A DNA stretch of 64,000 nt. Source: Falsiroseomonas oleicola (GTDB lineage Bacteria > Pseudomonadota > Alphaproteobacteria > Acetobacterales > Acetobacteraceae). Shown here piece by piece: positions 8,083 to 16,464 of this stretch. The first letter of the stretch is position 1; each line of letters begins with the position of its first letter. The notes below the pieces were generated by a model. That model was given only the letters and a program-made list of their open reading frames with translations, made no database searches and was not told where the DNA came from. The stretch lies in assembly GCF_019029495.1 (NCBI RefSeq), contig NZ_JAERQM010000001.1, positions 62,001 to 126,000 of the forward strand, written 5' to 3'. Both the position numbers and the translations under genes were made by a program.

Positions 8083-9407
8083 GTGGGCCGAAGGTGGTTC
8101 TGGTGGTGGAGGATGATCCCGTGCTGGGTCCGGCGCTGGTCCAGCGGCTGCGGCTCGAGGGCTTCCGCCCGCGCCTGGCCGCGACAGGGGCCGAGGCGCT
8201 GCGCGAGGCGGCGGCCCTGCGCCCCGATGCGGTGGTGAGCGACATCCGCCTGCCGGACATGTCGGGCGAGGCGGTCTATCTGCGCCTGGTGGCCGATCTC
8301 GGCGCGCTGCCCGCCGTCTTCATGACCGCCTTCAGCGAAGTGGCGCAGGCCGTGCGGCTGGTGCGCGCCGGGGCGCGCGACTACCTGACCAAGCCGGTCG
8401 ACGTGGACCGCCTGGTGGAGGCGCTGGGCGCCGCGATGGCGGAAAGCCCCGCCCCACAGCGGATGGAAGCGGCCGGACCTTCCCTAGGCATCTCGGTCGC
8501 CATGCGCGAGGTCGAGGCGCTGATCCGCAAGGCGGCACGGGTGGATGCGCCCATCGTGCTGTCCGGCGAGACCGGCGTCGGCAAGGAGGTCGCGGCGCGT
8601 TTCCTGCACGACGTCTCGGCACGCGCCGACGAACCCTTCGTGGCGCTGAACTGCGCCGCCATCGCGCGCGACCTTGCCGAGAGCACGCTGTTTGGCCATG
8701 AGCGTGGCGCCTTCACCGGCGCGGTATCGCGTCAGGCGGGCGTTGCGGAACGTGCCGGTGCGGGCACGCTGCTGCTGGACGAAATCGCCGAGCTTTCCCT
8801 CGATCTGCAGGCGAAGCTGCTGCGGCTGGTGCAGGAGCGACGCTTCCTGCCGCTTGGCGCCGCGGCGGAGCGGCCCTTCGCCGCGCGGCTGGTCTGCGCG
8901 ACCCATGCGGACCTTGCGGCCCAGGTGCGGGCGGGTCGCTTCCGGGAAGACCTTTTCTACCGCCTGAACGTCATTCCGGTGGAGGTGCCGCCGCTGCGGC
9001 ACCGCACCGAGGATCTGCCCTGGCTTGCGGAGCGCCTGCTGGCCGAGGCCGTGACGCGCTTCGGTCTCGGCGCGCGCCATTTCACGCCCACGGCGCTGGC
9101 CAGCCTGGCGGACCATGAATGGCCGGGCAATGTCCGGGAACTCCGCAACCGTATCGAACGCGCCGTGGCGCTGACGGATGGGGATGACATCGGACCCGCC
9201 GATCTGTTCCCGGAACGCCGCCTTGAAGGCGACAGCCCGGCCGGGTCCTCACGCCTCGGCGCCGCGATCAATGACGCGACCCGGGATGCGATTGCCGAGG
9301 CGCTCCAGCATGCCGGTGGCAATCGGGCAGAGGCGGCGCGGCGGCTCGGAATTTCGCGCACCACGCTGTGGAAACGGATGCGGGAGCTTGGCATCGTGGC
9401 GGATTGA
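8079..9407 (+). CDS. Sigma-54-dependent response regulator (NtrC family)
   Basis: 442-residue activator starting at GTG 8079 inside the end of the kinase gene. Domains in order: receiver (phospho-acceptor Asp55 in VVSDIRLPD, conserved Thr in FMTAF, Lys in LTKPVD), AAA+ domain with Walker A GETGVGKE near residue 163, the sigma-54 contact loop GAFTGA, Walker B TLLLDEIAEL, and a Fis-type helix-turn-helix at the C-terminus (NRAEAARRLGISRTTLWKRM). It should activate sigma-54 promoters after phosphorylation by the upstream kinase. Targets are not evident in the window. Confidence 0.95.
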   Translation: MSGPKVVLVVEDDPVLGPALVQRLRLEGFRPRLAATGAEALREAAALRPDAVVSDIRLPDMSGEAVYLRLVADLGALPAVFMTAFSEVAQAVRLVRAGARDYLTKPVDVDRLVEALGAAMAESPAPQRMEAAGPSLGISVAMREVEALIRKAARVDAPIVLSGETGVGKEVAARFLHDVSARADEPFVALNCAAIARDLAESTLFGHERGAFTGAVSRQAGVAERAGAGTLLLDEIAELSLDLQAKLLRLVQERRFLPLGAAAERPFAARLVCATHADLAAQVRAGRFREDLFYRLNVIPVEVPPLRHRTEDLPWLAERLLAEAVTRFGLGARHFTPTALASLADHEWPGNVRELRNRIERAVALTDGDDIGPADLFPERRLEGDSPAGSSRLGAAINDATRDAIAEALQHAGGNRAEAARRLGISRTTLWKRMRELGIVAD

Positions 9408-9475
9408 AGCGCCGCGCCTTCGACCTGATCGCGTGTTTCAGACTCTTCGGTGATTCCACCTCAAGTCATCACGCT

Positions 9476-10210
9476 CTACCCAAGCCAATCCGGTCGCGGC
9501 AGCGCCTGATAGGCCTCACGCAGGCTTTCCGACCAGCGCTGGCGCAGGAAGGCGAAGTAGGAATCATCCTCGGTGATGCGCCGGCGCAGTGAAACCGCCA
9601 GGGCATCACGGCGGATCACCGTCAGGTCGATCGGCAGGCCCACCGTCAGGTTGGACCGCAGGGTGCTGTCCATGCTGATCAGCGCCAGCGTCACGCCATC
9701 GGCCAGCGGCGTCGCCGGGCTCAGCACGCGGTCCAGGATCGGCTTGCCGTATTTGTGCTCGCCGATCTGGAGGAAGGGCGTGTCGGCCGTCGCCTCGATG
9801 AAATTGCCCGCGGCATAGACCAGGAACAGCCGCGGCGGCGCGCTGCCGATCTGCCCGCCGAGCAGGATGGAGACATCGAAGCCCACGCCCTGCGCGCGCA
9901 GCCCCGGCCCATCCGCCTCGAACACCTCCCGCACCGCGGCGCCCACCAGCTGGGCGGCGCGGAACATGCCGGGCGCCGAGGCCAGGGTCAGCACCTCCCC
10001 CTCCAACTTCACGCCTTCCTGCAGGCGGTTCCACACCGCCTGGGTCACCGCGAGGTTGCCGGCAGTGAGCAGGACCAGCGCACGCTCGCCCGGCGTCTCC
10101 TGAACAGAAGTCTTGCCGAAGACGGAGATGTTGTCGACGCCCGCATTGGTGCGGGTGTCCGACAGCATCACCAGCCCGGCATCCAGCAGAAGCCCGACGC
10201 AATAGGTCAT
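9476..10210 (-). CDS. Anbu-type proteasome-like peptidase
   Basis: 244-residue Ntn-hydrolase of the Anbu (ancestral beta subunit) family, a bacterial relative of HslV and proteasome beta subunits. ATG 10210 was chosen over the upstream in-frame start because it gives MTYCVGLLLDAGLVMLSDTR, where Thr2 becomes the N-terminal nucleophile after Met removal, followed by the conserved SDTRTNAGVDN region. It is the last gene of the minus-strand cluster, 60 bp behind the alpha-E gene. In many proteobacteria Anbu travels with alpha-E, ATP-grasp and a transglutaminase-like protease; the first two are here. Physiological substrates are unknown. Confidence 0.92.
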   Translation of the reverse strand: MTYCVGLLLDAGLVMLSDTRTNAGVDNISVFGKTSVQETPGERALVLLTAGNLAVTQAVWNRLQEGVKLEGEVLTLASAPGMFRAAQLVGAAVREVFEADGPGLRAQGVGFDVSILLGGQIGSAPPRLFLVYAAGNFIEATADTPFLQIGEHKYGKPILDRVLSPATPLADGVTLALISMDSTLRSNLTVGLPIDLTVIRRDALAVSLRRRITEDDSYFAFLRQRWSESLREAYQALPRPDWLG

Positions 10211-10270
10211 GCCGTCATCTGCCCCCAGGGCGCGCAACGCGATGTCGCCGGCATGCCGCCCTCCTTACGA

Positions 10271-11221
10271 TCAACTGGTCAGGTAGAGCCCATGGATCGC
10301 ATGGCCGAGTTCGATGTTCCGGTCGATCTGCGCCGTCAGCCAGTCATGCAGCCCGGCCGCCAGGATATCCGGCATGCGTCCCTTGGCCAGGCGGTCCTGG
10401 ATTTCCGCCGCGATGCGCTGCGGGTCGCCGCGCCGGCCGCCGGTGGCCTGGGCGATGCCTTCCAGCACGCGCTGCACCCGGCCATGGCAGGAAATCAATG
10501 AGCGCGGCAATTCCTGGCGCATCACCAGCAGCTCCGCCACCAGATCGGGCCGTAGCCTGGTGTGATACAGCCACTGGAAGGACCGCAGGGCGGAGACGGA
10601 GCGCAGCAGCGCCTGCCACTGGGCATAGGCCACCGCCCCCTCGCTGCCCGGCCCCGCCAGCGCCAGATGCTTGGAATCCAGCAGCCGCGCCGTATTGTCC
10701 GCACGTTCCAGCATCACGCCGAGATGCACGAACAGCCAGCCCTCGTCGCGCAGCATGGTATCCGCCGCCGCGCCGTTGAACAGATGGGCGCGGGCACGGA
10801 CCCAGTCGAGGAAGCCCGGCAGCCGGTCAGGCTCCGTCGCTGTGGGCGCCAGCAGGCGCATTTCGCGCCAGGTGTCGTTCAGCGCCTCCCACATATCGAC
10901 GGTCAGGGCGGTGCGCACGGCGCGGCCATTGCCACGGGCCGCCTCGATGCAATTGGCGATGGAGGAGGGGTTCTTCGGGTCCAGCGCCAGCCAGCGGATC
11001 ACCGCCTCGCCGCCCACCTCCCCATGATGTTCGCGGAATCCCGGCTCGGCGCCGGCGGCGACGAGCAGGCTCTGCCACTCATCCTCCTGCCCATCCACCG
11101 CGACCAGGCTTTCCCCCAGCCCGGCCATGCGCAGCGCCACCTGCATGCCGCGCGCGAGGTTGCCGGCGCGCTCCGTGTAGCGGCCCATCCAGTAGAGGCT
11201 TTCGGCGGTACGGGAGAGCAT
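10271..11221 (-). CDS. Alpha-E domain protein
   Basis: 316-residue, mostly alpha-helical protein of the alpha-E family, named for its conserved glutamates and long association with Anbu clusters. ATG 11221 gives the canonical MLSRTAESLYWMGRYTERAGN start; an in-frame extension upstream overlaps the preceding gene and is Ser/Pro-rich, so it was not used. It lies 4 bp behind the ATP-grasp gene. Its biochemical role is not established; comparative work links it to peptide-like ligation or tagging with its ATP-grasp partner. Confidence 0.92.
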   Translation of the reverse strand: MLSRTAESLYWMGRYTERAGNLARGMQVALRMAGLGESLVAVDGQEDEWQSLLVAAGAEPGFREHHGEVGGEAVIRWLALDPKNPSSIANCIEAARGNGRAVRTALTVDMWEALNDTWREMRLLAPTATEPDRLPGFLDWVRARAHLFNGAAADTMLRDEGWLFVHLGVMLERADNTARLLDSKHLALAGPGSEGAVAYAQWQALLRSVSALRSFQWLYHTRLRPDLVAELLVMRQELPRSLISCHGRVQRVLEGIAQATGGRRGDPQRIAAEIQDRLAKGRMPDILAAGLHDWLTAQIDRNIELGHAIHGLYLTS

Positions 11222-11225
11222 GCGA

Positions 11226-12722
11226 TCAGCCCCCCGACTGGGACTGGGACTGGCTGCCGCCGCCGGATTGGGACTGGGATTGCGATTGGCCGCGCAGGGG
11301 TCCGTCCTCCACCACCCAGGTGTCCTTGGTGCCACCGCCCTGGGAGGAATTGACCACCAGCGAACCTTCCCGCAGGGCCACGCGGGTCAGCCCGCCGGGC
11401 ACGATCCGCACCTCCTTGCCCGTCAGCACATAGGGCCGCAGGTCGACATGGCGCGGTGCCACCGCCTCCCCCGCCAGGCAGGGCACGGTGGACAGGGCCA
11501 GCGTCGGCTGGGCGATGTAGTCGGCCGGGCGTTCCAGGATGCGGCGGGTGAATTCCGCGCGCTGTTCCGCCGTGCTGTGCGGCCCGATCAGCATGCCGTA
11601 GCCACCCGAGCCCCGCGCCAGCTTCACCACCAGCTCCGCGATATGGGCCAGCACATAGGCGCGGTCCTCCTCCCGCTCACAGAGGAAGGTCGGCACGTTC
11701 TGAAGCAAGGGGGTCTCGCCGAGGTAGAAGCGGATCATCTCCGGCACGAAGGGGTAGATCGCCTTGTCGTCGGCGATACCCGCGCCCGGCGCATTGGCCA
11801 GGGTGACATTGCCGGCGCGGTAGGCGGCGAAGAGGCCGGGCACGCCGAGCATGCTGTCCGCGCGGAACACCTTCGGGTCCAGGTAGTCGTCATCGAGCCG
11901 GCGATACAGCACATCCACCCGGCGCGGCCCGGCGGTGGTGCGCATGAACACCACGTCGTCCTCGACGAACAGGTCGGCGCCCTCCACCACCTCCACACCC
12001 ATCTCATCGGCCAGGAAGCAATGCTCGTAATAGGCGCTGTTGAAATGGCCGGGGGTCAGGATGGCGACGCTGGGCTCCCCCTTGCAGTTCGGCGGCGCGG
12101 CTTCCTTCAGCGTTTCCAGCAGGTCTTCCGGGTAGTGGCCCACCGGCGCCAGGCGATGATTGGCGCAGAGCGACGGGAACAGCCGCAGCATCGCCTCCCG
12201 GTTCTCCAGCATGTAGGAGACGCCGGAGGGCGTTCGGCAATTGTCCTCCAGCACGTAGAAATCATCCGCGCCGGTGCGTACCAGGTCGATGCCGGAGATA
12301 TGGCTGTAGATGCCGCCCGGCGGCCGGAAGCCCTGCATCGGCGGGCAATAGGCCTCATTCTCCAGCACCAGCGGCTTCGGGATCAGCCCGGCGGCGAGGA
12401 TCTCCTGCTTCCCATAGACATCGGCCATGAACATGTTCAGCGCCTTCACGCGCTGCGTCAGGCCGAGCGACAGGCGGTTCCACTCGCTGCGGGCGAGGAT
12501 GCGGGGGATGACGTCGAAGGGGATCAGCCGTTCCGGGTCGCCCCCCTCGCCATAGACGGCGAAGGTGATGCCGACCCGGCGAAACAGGGCCTCCGCCTCC
12601 GTCCGCTTCGCCGCCAGGGCTTCCAGCCCATGCGCCTGGAGCCAGGCAGCTATGCCGGCATAGGCGGGGCGCACGGCGCCATCTTCATGCATCTCGTCGA
12701 ATGCGCGGCCGGTTTCAGTCAC
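11226..12722 (-). CDS. Circularly permuted ATP-grasp protein with Gln-Ser repeat tail
   Basis: About 498 residues, DUF404/DUF407 circularly permuted ATP-grasp family, predicted ATP-dependent ligase. GTG 12722 was preferred because it yields VTETGRAFDEMHEDGAVRP, close to the family N-terminus, and overlaps the preceding gene by 8 bp; an in-frame start at 12854 would add 44 unrelated residues overlapping that gene. Motifs visible: VYGKQEILAAGLIPKPLV, YVLEDNCRTPSGVSY, ILTPGHFNSAYYEH and ARGSGGYGMLIGP. The last about 20 residues are a low-complexity Gln-Ser/Gly repeat. Partner genes are alpha-E and Anbu downstream. Confidence 0.92.
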   Translation of the reverse strand: MTETGRAFDEMHEDGAVRPAYAGIAAWLQAHGLEALAAKRTEAEALFRRVGITFAVYGEGGDPERLIPFDVIPRILARSEWNRLSLGLTQRVKALNMFMADVYGKQEILAAGLIPKPLVLENEAYCPPMQGFRPPGGIYSHISGIDLVRTGADDFYVLEDNCRTPSGVSYMLENREAMLRLFPSLCANHRLAPVGHYPEDLLETLKEAAPPNCKGEPSVAILTPGHFNSAYYEHCFLADEMGVEVVEGADLFVEDDVVFMRTTAGPRRVDVLYRRLDDDYLDPKVFRADSMLGVPGLFAAYRAGNVTLANAPGAGIADDKAIYPFVPEMIRFYLGETPLLQNVPTFLCEREEDRAYVLAHIAELVVKLARGSGGYGMLIGPHSTAEQRAEFTRRILERPADYIAQPTLALSTVPCLAGEAVAPRHVDLRPYVLTGKEVRIVPGGLTRVALREGSLVVNSSQGGGTKDTWVVEDGPLRGQSQSQSQSGGGSQSQSQSGG

Positions 12723-13545
12723 CTTGAGAGTCCAGAATTCCCTGTCTTGAAGAAGACCTTGGGCGAAATGGTGCCGCCTGGGAAGGGGCGCGAGGGGCTT
12801 CCCAGGCCGGTTCGGCGCCGTTCCTGCCTGTGGCATGGGCGTGTGCTGCCCCACCCGGATGCATCGCCACCTCCCGCACCAGCTTGGCGCGCAGCGCCCT
12901 GGCGAAGTCCCGCCGGTCCTCCGCCCGCATCACGAAGGCGCCCGGGCCGCCCATGACATCCCGCTCATAGGCCGCGGACAGCCGCCCACCGGACCAGGCG
13001 GAACTGGCCTCGATCGCCAACCCGTTCACCACGATGCCCTGCGCCACGGCGAAATCGCGGGCTTCCGGCGCCGGGGTCAGGCTGCGGATGTCGGGACCGT
13101 CGCCGGAGACGTCGATGGTCCGCGCCTCCGCCCGCCAGGGGGCCGCGGCGATCAGGGCGGTGGCATGCAGGATGGCATCGCCGAGGGCGTTGTAGGACTG
13201 GCGGGAACGCGGGGCGTCGCGCAGCGCGGTGGCGGCGGCGGCCGCGCTGGCGGCATCGGCCACCCGCATCCAGTCCACCACCGTCGCCGCCCCGCCCGGC
13301 GATCCCCATTCCACCATCGCCACCCCGATCACCCCCTGCGGGCGGGACCGGATGGCGCCGAGCACGGCCGGGTGGACAATCGCCTCCGCGATCCCGTCCC
13401 GCTGCAGGGCGAATTCATCGGCGTCGATGGAGCCGGAGGCATCCACCGCCAGCACCAGCAGCAGGTCGACCACGCCGGACTGCGCGCGGGCCGGCGCCGC
13501 GATCAGCGCGGGTCCGGCCAGGAGGGTCCGGCGCGGGATCCTCAT
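12715..13545 (-). CDS. DUF1194 von Willebrand factor A protein, secreted
   Basis: 276 residues. A short signal peptide (RRTLLAGPALIAAPARAQ) is followed by a vWA domain with a MIDAS motif DASGS at residue 35 and the conserved block DVSGDGPDIRS. This matches the DUF1194 family of periplasmic vWA proteins of unknown function. The C-terminal 40 residues are Pro/Ala/Arg-rich and overlap the start of the ATP-grasp gene. The start ATG overlaps the stop of the upstream gamma-glutamyltransferase gene by 4 bp, so it is co-transcribed with the Anbu cluster, which is not the textbook composition of that cluster. Confidence 0.85.
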   Translation of the reverse strand: MRIPRRTLLAGPALIAAPARAQSGVVDLLLVLAVDASGSIDADEFALQRDGIAEAIVHPAVLGAIRSRPQGVIGVAMVEWGSPGGAATVVDWMRVADAASAAAAATALRDAPRSRQSYNALGDAILHATALIAAAPWRAEARTIDVSGDGPDIRSLTPAPEARDFAVAQGIVVNGLAIEASSAWSGGRLSAAYERDVMGGPGAFVMRAEDRRDFARALRAKLVREVAMHPGGAAHAHATGRNGAEPAWEAPRAPSQAAPFRPRSSSRQGILDSQGD

Positions 13546-15248
13546 ATGGCGATGGCATAGGCCGGGCGGCGCGGATCGGCGCCGGCGCGCTTCAGCCCGG
13601 CCTCCCGGTCGTCCAGCACCACCTCGACGCTGCCGGCCAGCCAGGTCATGTCCGGCCAGTCCTTCACCTCATGCCCCATCGCCGCCAGGGCCGCGCGGGT
13701 CTCGGCCGGGATGCGGGATTCCACCGCGAGTCGACCCGGGAAGTACTCATAGGGTGCGAAGGAGGAGGGGAAGGAATAGCTGGCGAAACGCGGCGCCTCG
13801 ATCGCCTCCTGCACCTCCATGCCGAAATGCAGGATGTTCAGCATGACCTGGAGCATGGCCTGGATCTGCACGTCGCCGCCCGGCGTGCCGAAGGGCATCA
13901 CCCCGCCCTCCCTGGTCACCACCATGGCCGGATTCGGCGTGAGGCGTGGCCGCTTGCCCGGCGCGACGCCCGCCGGGTGGCTCGGGTCCGGCCGGTTCTG
14001 CGTGCCGCGGCCCGAAATCACCAGGCCAGTGCCGGGCACCACGGGCACGTTCCAGGACCCGTCGGAGGGGGTGGCGCTGAAGGCATTGCCCCAGCGATCC
14101 ACCACCGCGACGTAGGAGGTATCGGCCTCCACCTTCGGCAGGTCTTCCGCACAGGCCTCCGGCAAGGCGTTGCCGCGGCCGAGGATGGCTTCCGGCAGGC
14201 CGGGATGCGCGCGGGCCAGATCAATCGCGGCGGCACGGGCCGCGATATGACCGGCGGACAGAAGCTGCTCCAGCGGCACGTCGACCATGGCGGGATCGCC
14301 GAAATGGTATTCACGGTCGGCGAGTGCGCCCTTCAGCGCCTCCACGATCCGGTGGATATAGTCGGCCGAATTATGCGCCAGCCCGTCCAGGCCCAGGCGC
14401 TCCACGATCAGCAACGCCTCCGCCAGCGCCGGCCCCTGGCACCAGGGGCCGCAGGTCAGCAGCGTATGGCCGCGCCAGTCCCGCGCCACCACGGGCTCGA
14501 TGCGGGACCGGTACTCGGCCATGTCCTCCGCCGCGAGGAAGCCGCCCTCCGCCTGGACGAAGCGCACCACCTCCCGCGCCAGGTCGCCCTTGTAGAAGGC
14601 GTCATGCGCGGCCTGGAGGCCGGCCTGGCGGTCGCCGCCGGCCGCTCGTTCCTGGTCCACCATATAGGTGAGGCTGCGGGCCAGGTCGGACTGGACGAAT
14701 TTCTGGCCGATCACCGGCACCTTGCCGCCCGGCAGGAAGATGGCGGCGTTCTGCGCCCAGCGGCGGTATTCTGCCTCATGCGCCGTGATGCTCTCCCGCA
14801 GCAGCGGGTACATGGCATAGCCCTCGCCAGCGAAGCGGATGGCGGCGGCGGCGACCTCGCCGAAGCTCATGGTGCCGTGGCGGGACAGCGCCTGGATCCA
14901 GGCATCCGGCGCGGCCGGCACCACCATGCGCCGCACGCCGGGCGGCATCTTGCCGCCATGTTCGCGCATGAAGACATCGGGCGGCGTGGCGCGCGGCCAA
15001 TGGCCGAGGCCGGCGATGCTCTCCACCGTCCCGTCCGCCTTGCGGATCAGGATCGGCGCGACGCCGGCCACGCTGACCAGGTCGGGCTGCAGCACCCCCA
15101 AGGCGAGCCCCGCCGCGCAGCCCGCATCCACCGCATTGCCGCCCGCTTCCAGGATGGCGAAGCCGGCGGCGGAGGCAAGGTAATGGCCGGCGCTGATGGC
15201 GTGGCGGGTGCCGCTGATGGTGGGCCGGCCGGCGGGCGGGAGGGTCAT
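13542..15248 (-). CDS. Gamma-glutamyltransferase family protein
   Basis: 568-residue Ntn-hydrolase of the gamma-glutamyltransferase/acylase superfamily. The N-terminal part has the family signature AGFAILEAGGNAVDAGCAAGLALGV; the predicted autocleavage site and catalytic Thr is Thr377 in EADTSYVAVVDRWGNAFSAT. There is no obvious signal peptide, and the GXXGG-type tail motif (PFGTPGGDVQIQ) is present. Substrate could be gamma-glutamyl compounds or another amide; the sequence does not say. First gene of the tightly overlapping unit that leads to vWA, ATP-grasp, alpha-E and Anbu. Confidence 0.9.
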   Translation of the reverse strand: MTLPPAGRPTISGTRHAISAGHYLASAAGFAILEAGGNAVDAGCAAGLALGVLQPDLVSVAGVAPILIRKADGTVESIAGLGHWPRATPPDVFMREHGGKMPPGVRRMVVPAAPDAWIQALSRHGTMSFGEVAAAAIRFAGEGYAMYPLLRESITAHEAEYRRWAQNAAIFLPGGKVPVIGQKFVQSDLARSLTYMVDQERAAGGDRQAGLQAAHDAFYKGDLAREVVRFVQAEGGFLAAEDMAEYRSRIEPVVARDWRGHTLLTCGPWCQGPALAEALLIVERLGLDGLAHNSADYIHRIVEALKGALADREYHFGDPAMVDVPLEQLLSAGHIAARAAAIDLARAHPGLPEAILGRGNALPEACAEDLPKVEADTSYVAVVDRWGNAFSATPSDGSWNVPVVPGTGLVISGRGTQNRPDPSHPAGVAPGKRPRLTPNPAMVVTREGGVMPFGTPGGDVQIQAMLQVMLNILHFGMEVQEAIEAPRFASYSFPSSFAPYEYFPGRLAVESRIPAETRAALAAMGHEVKDWPDMTWLAGSVEVVLDDREAGLKRAGADPRRPAYAIAI

Positions 15249-15299
15249 GGAGGGCTTCCTGCTATTGGGATGCAGGCTCCACGCAGGCTGGCGCCCCTG

Positions 15300-15851
15300 T
15301 CAACCGGCGAGCGCCTTCAGGCAGGCCTCGAAGCCGGTAAGGTCGCTCCAGCGCGCATCCGGCGGAACCTGGCGGCGCACCAGCAGCCCGCCGGCCGCGC
15401 GGATGCCGCCCTCGATCATCAGGTTGTCGGCCAGCCCGTGATTCTCCAGCGCCATGCCCGCATCATCCACCCAGCGGCCGGCGGCATTGCGGCGAGCCGG
15501 GGCGGCCATCAGGCCCAGGGTGCGATCGGTGAAATCCACCGCGTCATTGGTGTAGCCCATCACCTTGCGACCCAAGGCGCGCATGAAGCCCAGCTCATAG
15601 ACCGTGCCGGGATCGGCGGAGGGGCCGCGGAAGGGCGTTAGATTCGCCACCAGCGCGTCGCAGCCGCGCATATGGGCTTCGTTGCGGCGATAGATGGCAT
15701 ACCAGAGGGCACCATCGATGACCTCGTCCGGATGCGGATCGGCGGGAAACACCCCCTCCAGCCCGTAGCGGGCGCAAAGCCGCTTCTTGGCGGCCCCCAT
15801 GGCGGCGGCATCGGGCAGGAAGACATCGGGACCGGCGAGGTAGACTTTCAT
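15300..15851 (-). CDS. Nucleoside 2-deoxyribosyltransferase family protein
   Basis: 183-residue protein beginning MKVYLAGPDVFLPDA, the typical N-terminus of the nucleoside 2-deoxyribosyltransferase family (base exchange or N-glycoside hydrolysis in nucleotide salvage or sanitation). Further family features are CDALVANLTPFRGPSADPGTVYELGFMRALGR, with the conserved Asp and catalytic Glu in the D-x-GT-x-x-E motif. It is 51 bp upstream of the gamma-glutamyltransferase gene, on the same strand and possibly in the same transcript. Confidence 0.88.
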   Translation of the reverse strand: MKVYLAGPDVFLPDAAAMGAAKKRLCARYGLEGVFPADPHPDEVIDGALWYAIYRRNEAHMRGCDALVANLTPFRGPSADPGTVYELGFMRALGRKVMGYTNDAVDFTDRTLGLMAAPARRNAAGRWVDDAGMALENHGLADNLMIEGGIRAAGGLLVRRQVPPDARWSDLTGFEACLKALAG

Positions 15852-15898
15852 CGCCCCATCATGCCCGATCTGGCGCCGATTGCGGAGCCTCGGGCCTG

Positions 15899-16246
15899 TC
15901 AGGCTTCCAGCGTCAATTCAGAGAGCCGGCCCATCAGCCCCGCAGGGCAAAGCGACTGACCGTCACGGATGGCCGCGAAGGTCGTCTGCGCATCGACCGT
16001 CCCGGGCAGATCCAGCGCCTCCTGCACCGATCGCCGGATATCGTCATGGACCTGCATCACCTGCACGCGGATGACCGAGGTCAACATGAAGATCCCGCCA
16101 AGTGCCAGCGCGTCATGGCCGCCCGCCTGCACCGAAAGGTCATTCGCCCAACGCTGGGCCGCGGCGAAGCCGGTGGATTTGGTCATCTCCCGGAACACCT
16201 CCAGCGCGCAGGAATCCAGCGGGTTGCGCGGCGTTTGCAGCAGCAT
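15899..16246 (-). CDS. Hypothetical small protein
   Basis: Possible 115-residue protein starting at ATG 16246; not recognised. It has a balanced composition with a hydrophobic middle (GGHDALALGGIFMLTSVIRVQVMQV) and no signal peptide or known motif. It lies between the deoxyribosyltransferase gene and a 218-bp gap before the hydrolase gene. The ordinary amino-acid composition favours a real gene over an antisense shadow, but nothing confirms it and it could be a remnant. Confidence 0.4.
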   Translation of the reverse strand: MLLQTPRNPLDSCALEVFREMTKSTGFAAAQRWANDLSVQAGGHDALALGGIFMLTSVIRVQVMQVHDDIRRSVQEALDLPGTVDAQTTFAAIRDGQSLCPAGLMGRLSELTLEA

Positions 16247-16464
16247 CTCGACCTCCGCCAGGGCCTGCGACTCCAGGGCGGGAATTCACCGGGACCGACA
16301 ATTCCTGGCGGTGGCGATCTGAACTTCCGCTTGTCGGCCGGAAGTCCAAGGCGTGCTTCCGACCCTGAGCCGACTTCGGCGACCATCACATCACTCGACG
16401 GCCTTCGGCGCGACCTCGCTAATAGAGCGCCCCCCCTATGCGGCGGCGCAGCTAACTCGCAAGT
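16247..16464. other. Non-coding gap
   Basis: 218 bp between the hypothetical ORF and the stop of the minus-strand hydrolase. I see no convincing gene. A short inverted pair ACTTCC/GGAAGT occurs around 16323-16347. Open frames here have poor composition. Confidence 0.4.

Noticed and set aside
11220-12956. 578-codon plus-strand frame opposite the ATP-grasp gene
   Set aside because: His/Gln/Arg-rich antisense composition and no motif.
13671-15641. 656-codon plus-strand frame opposite the gamma-glutamyltransferase gene
   Set aside because: Antisense shadow; conserved Ntn-hydrolase motifs lie on the minus strand.
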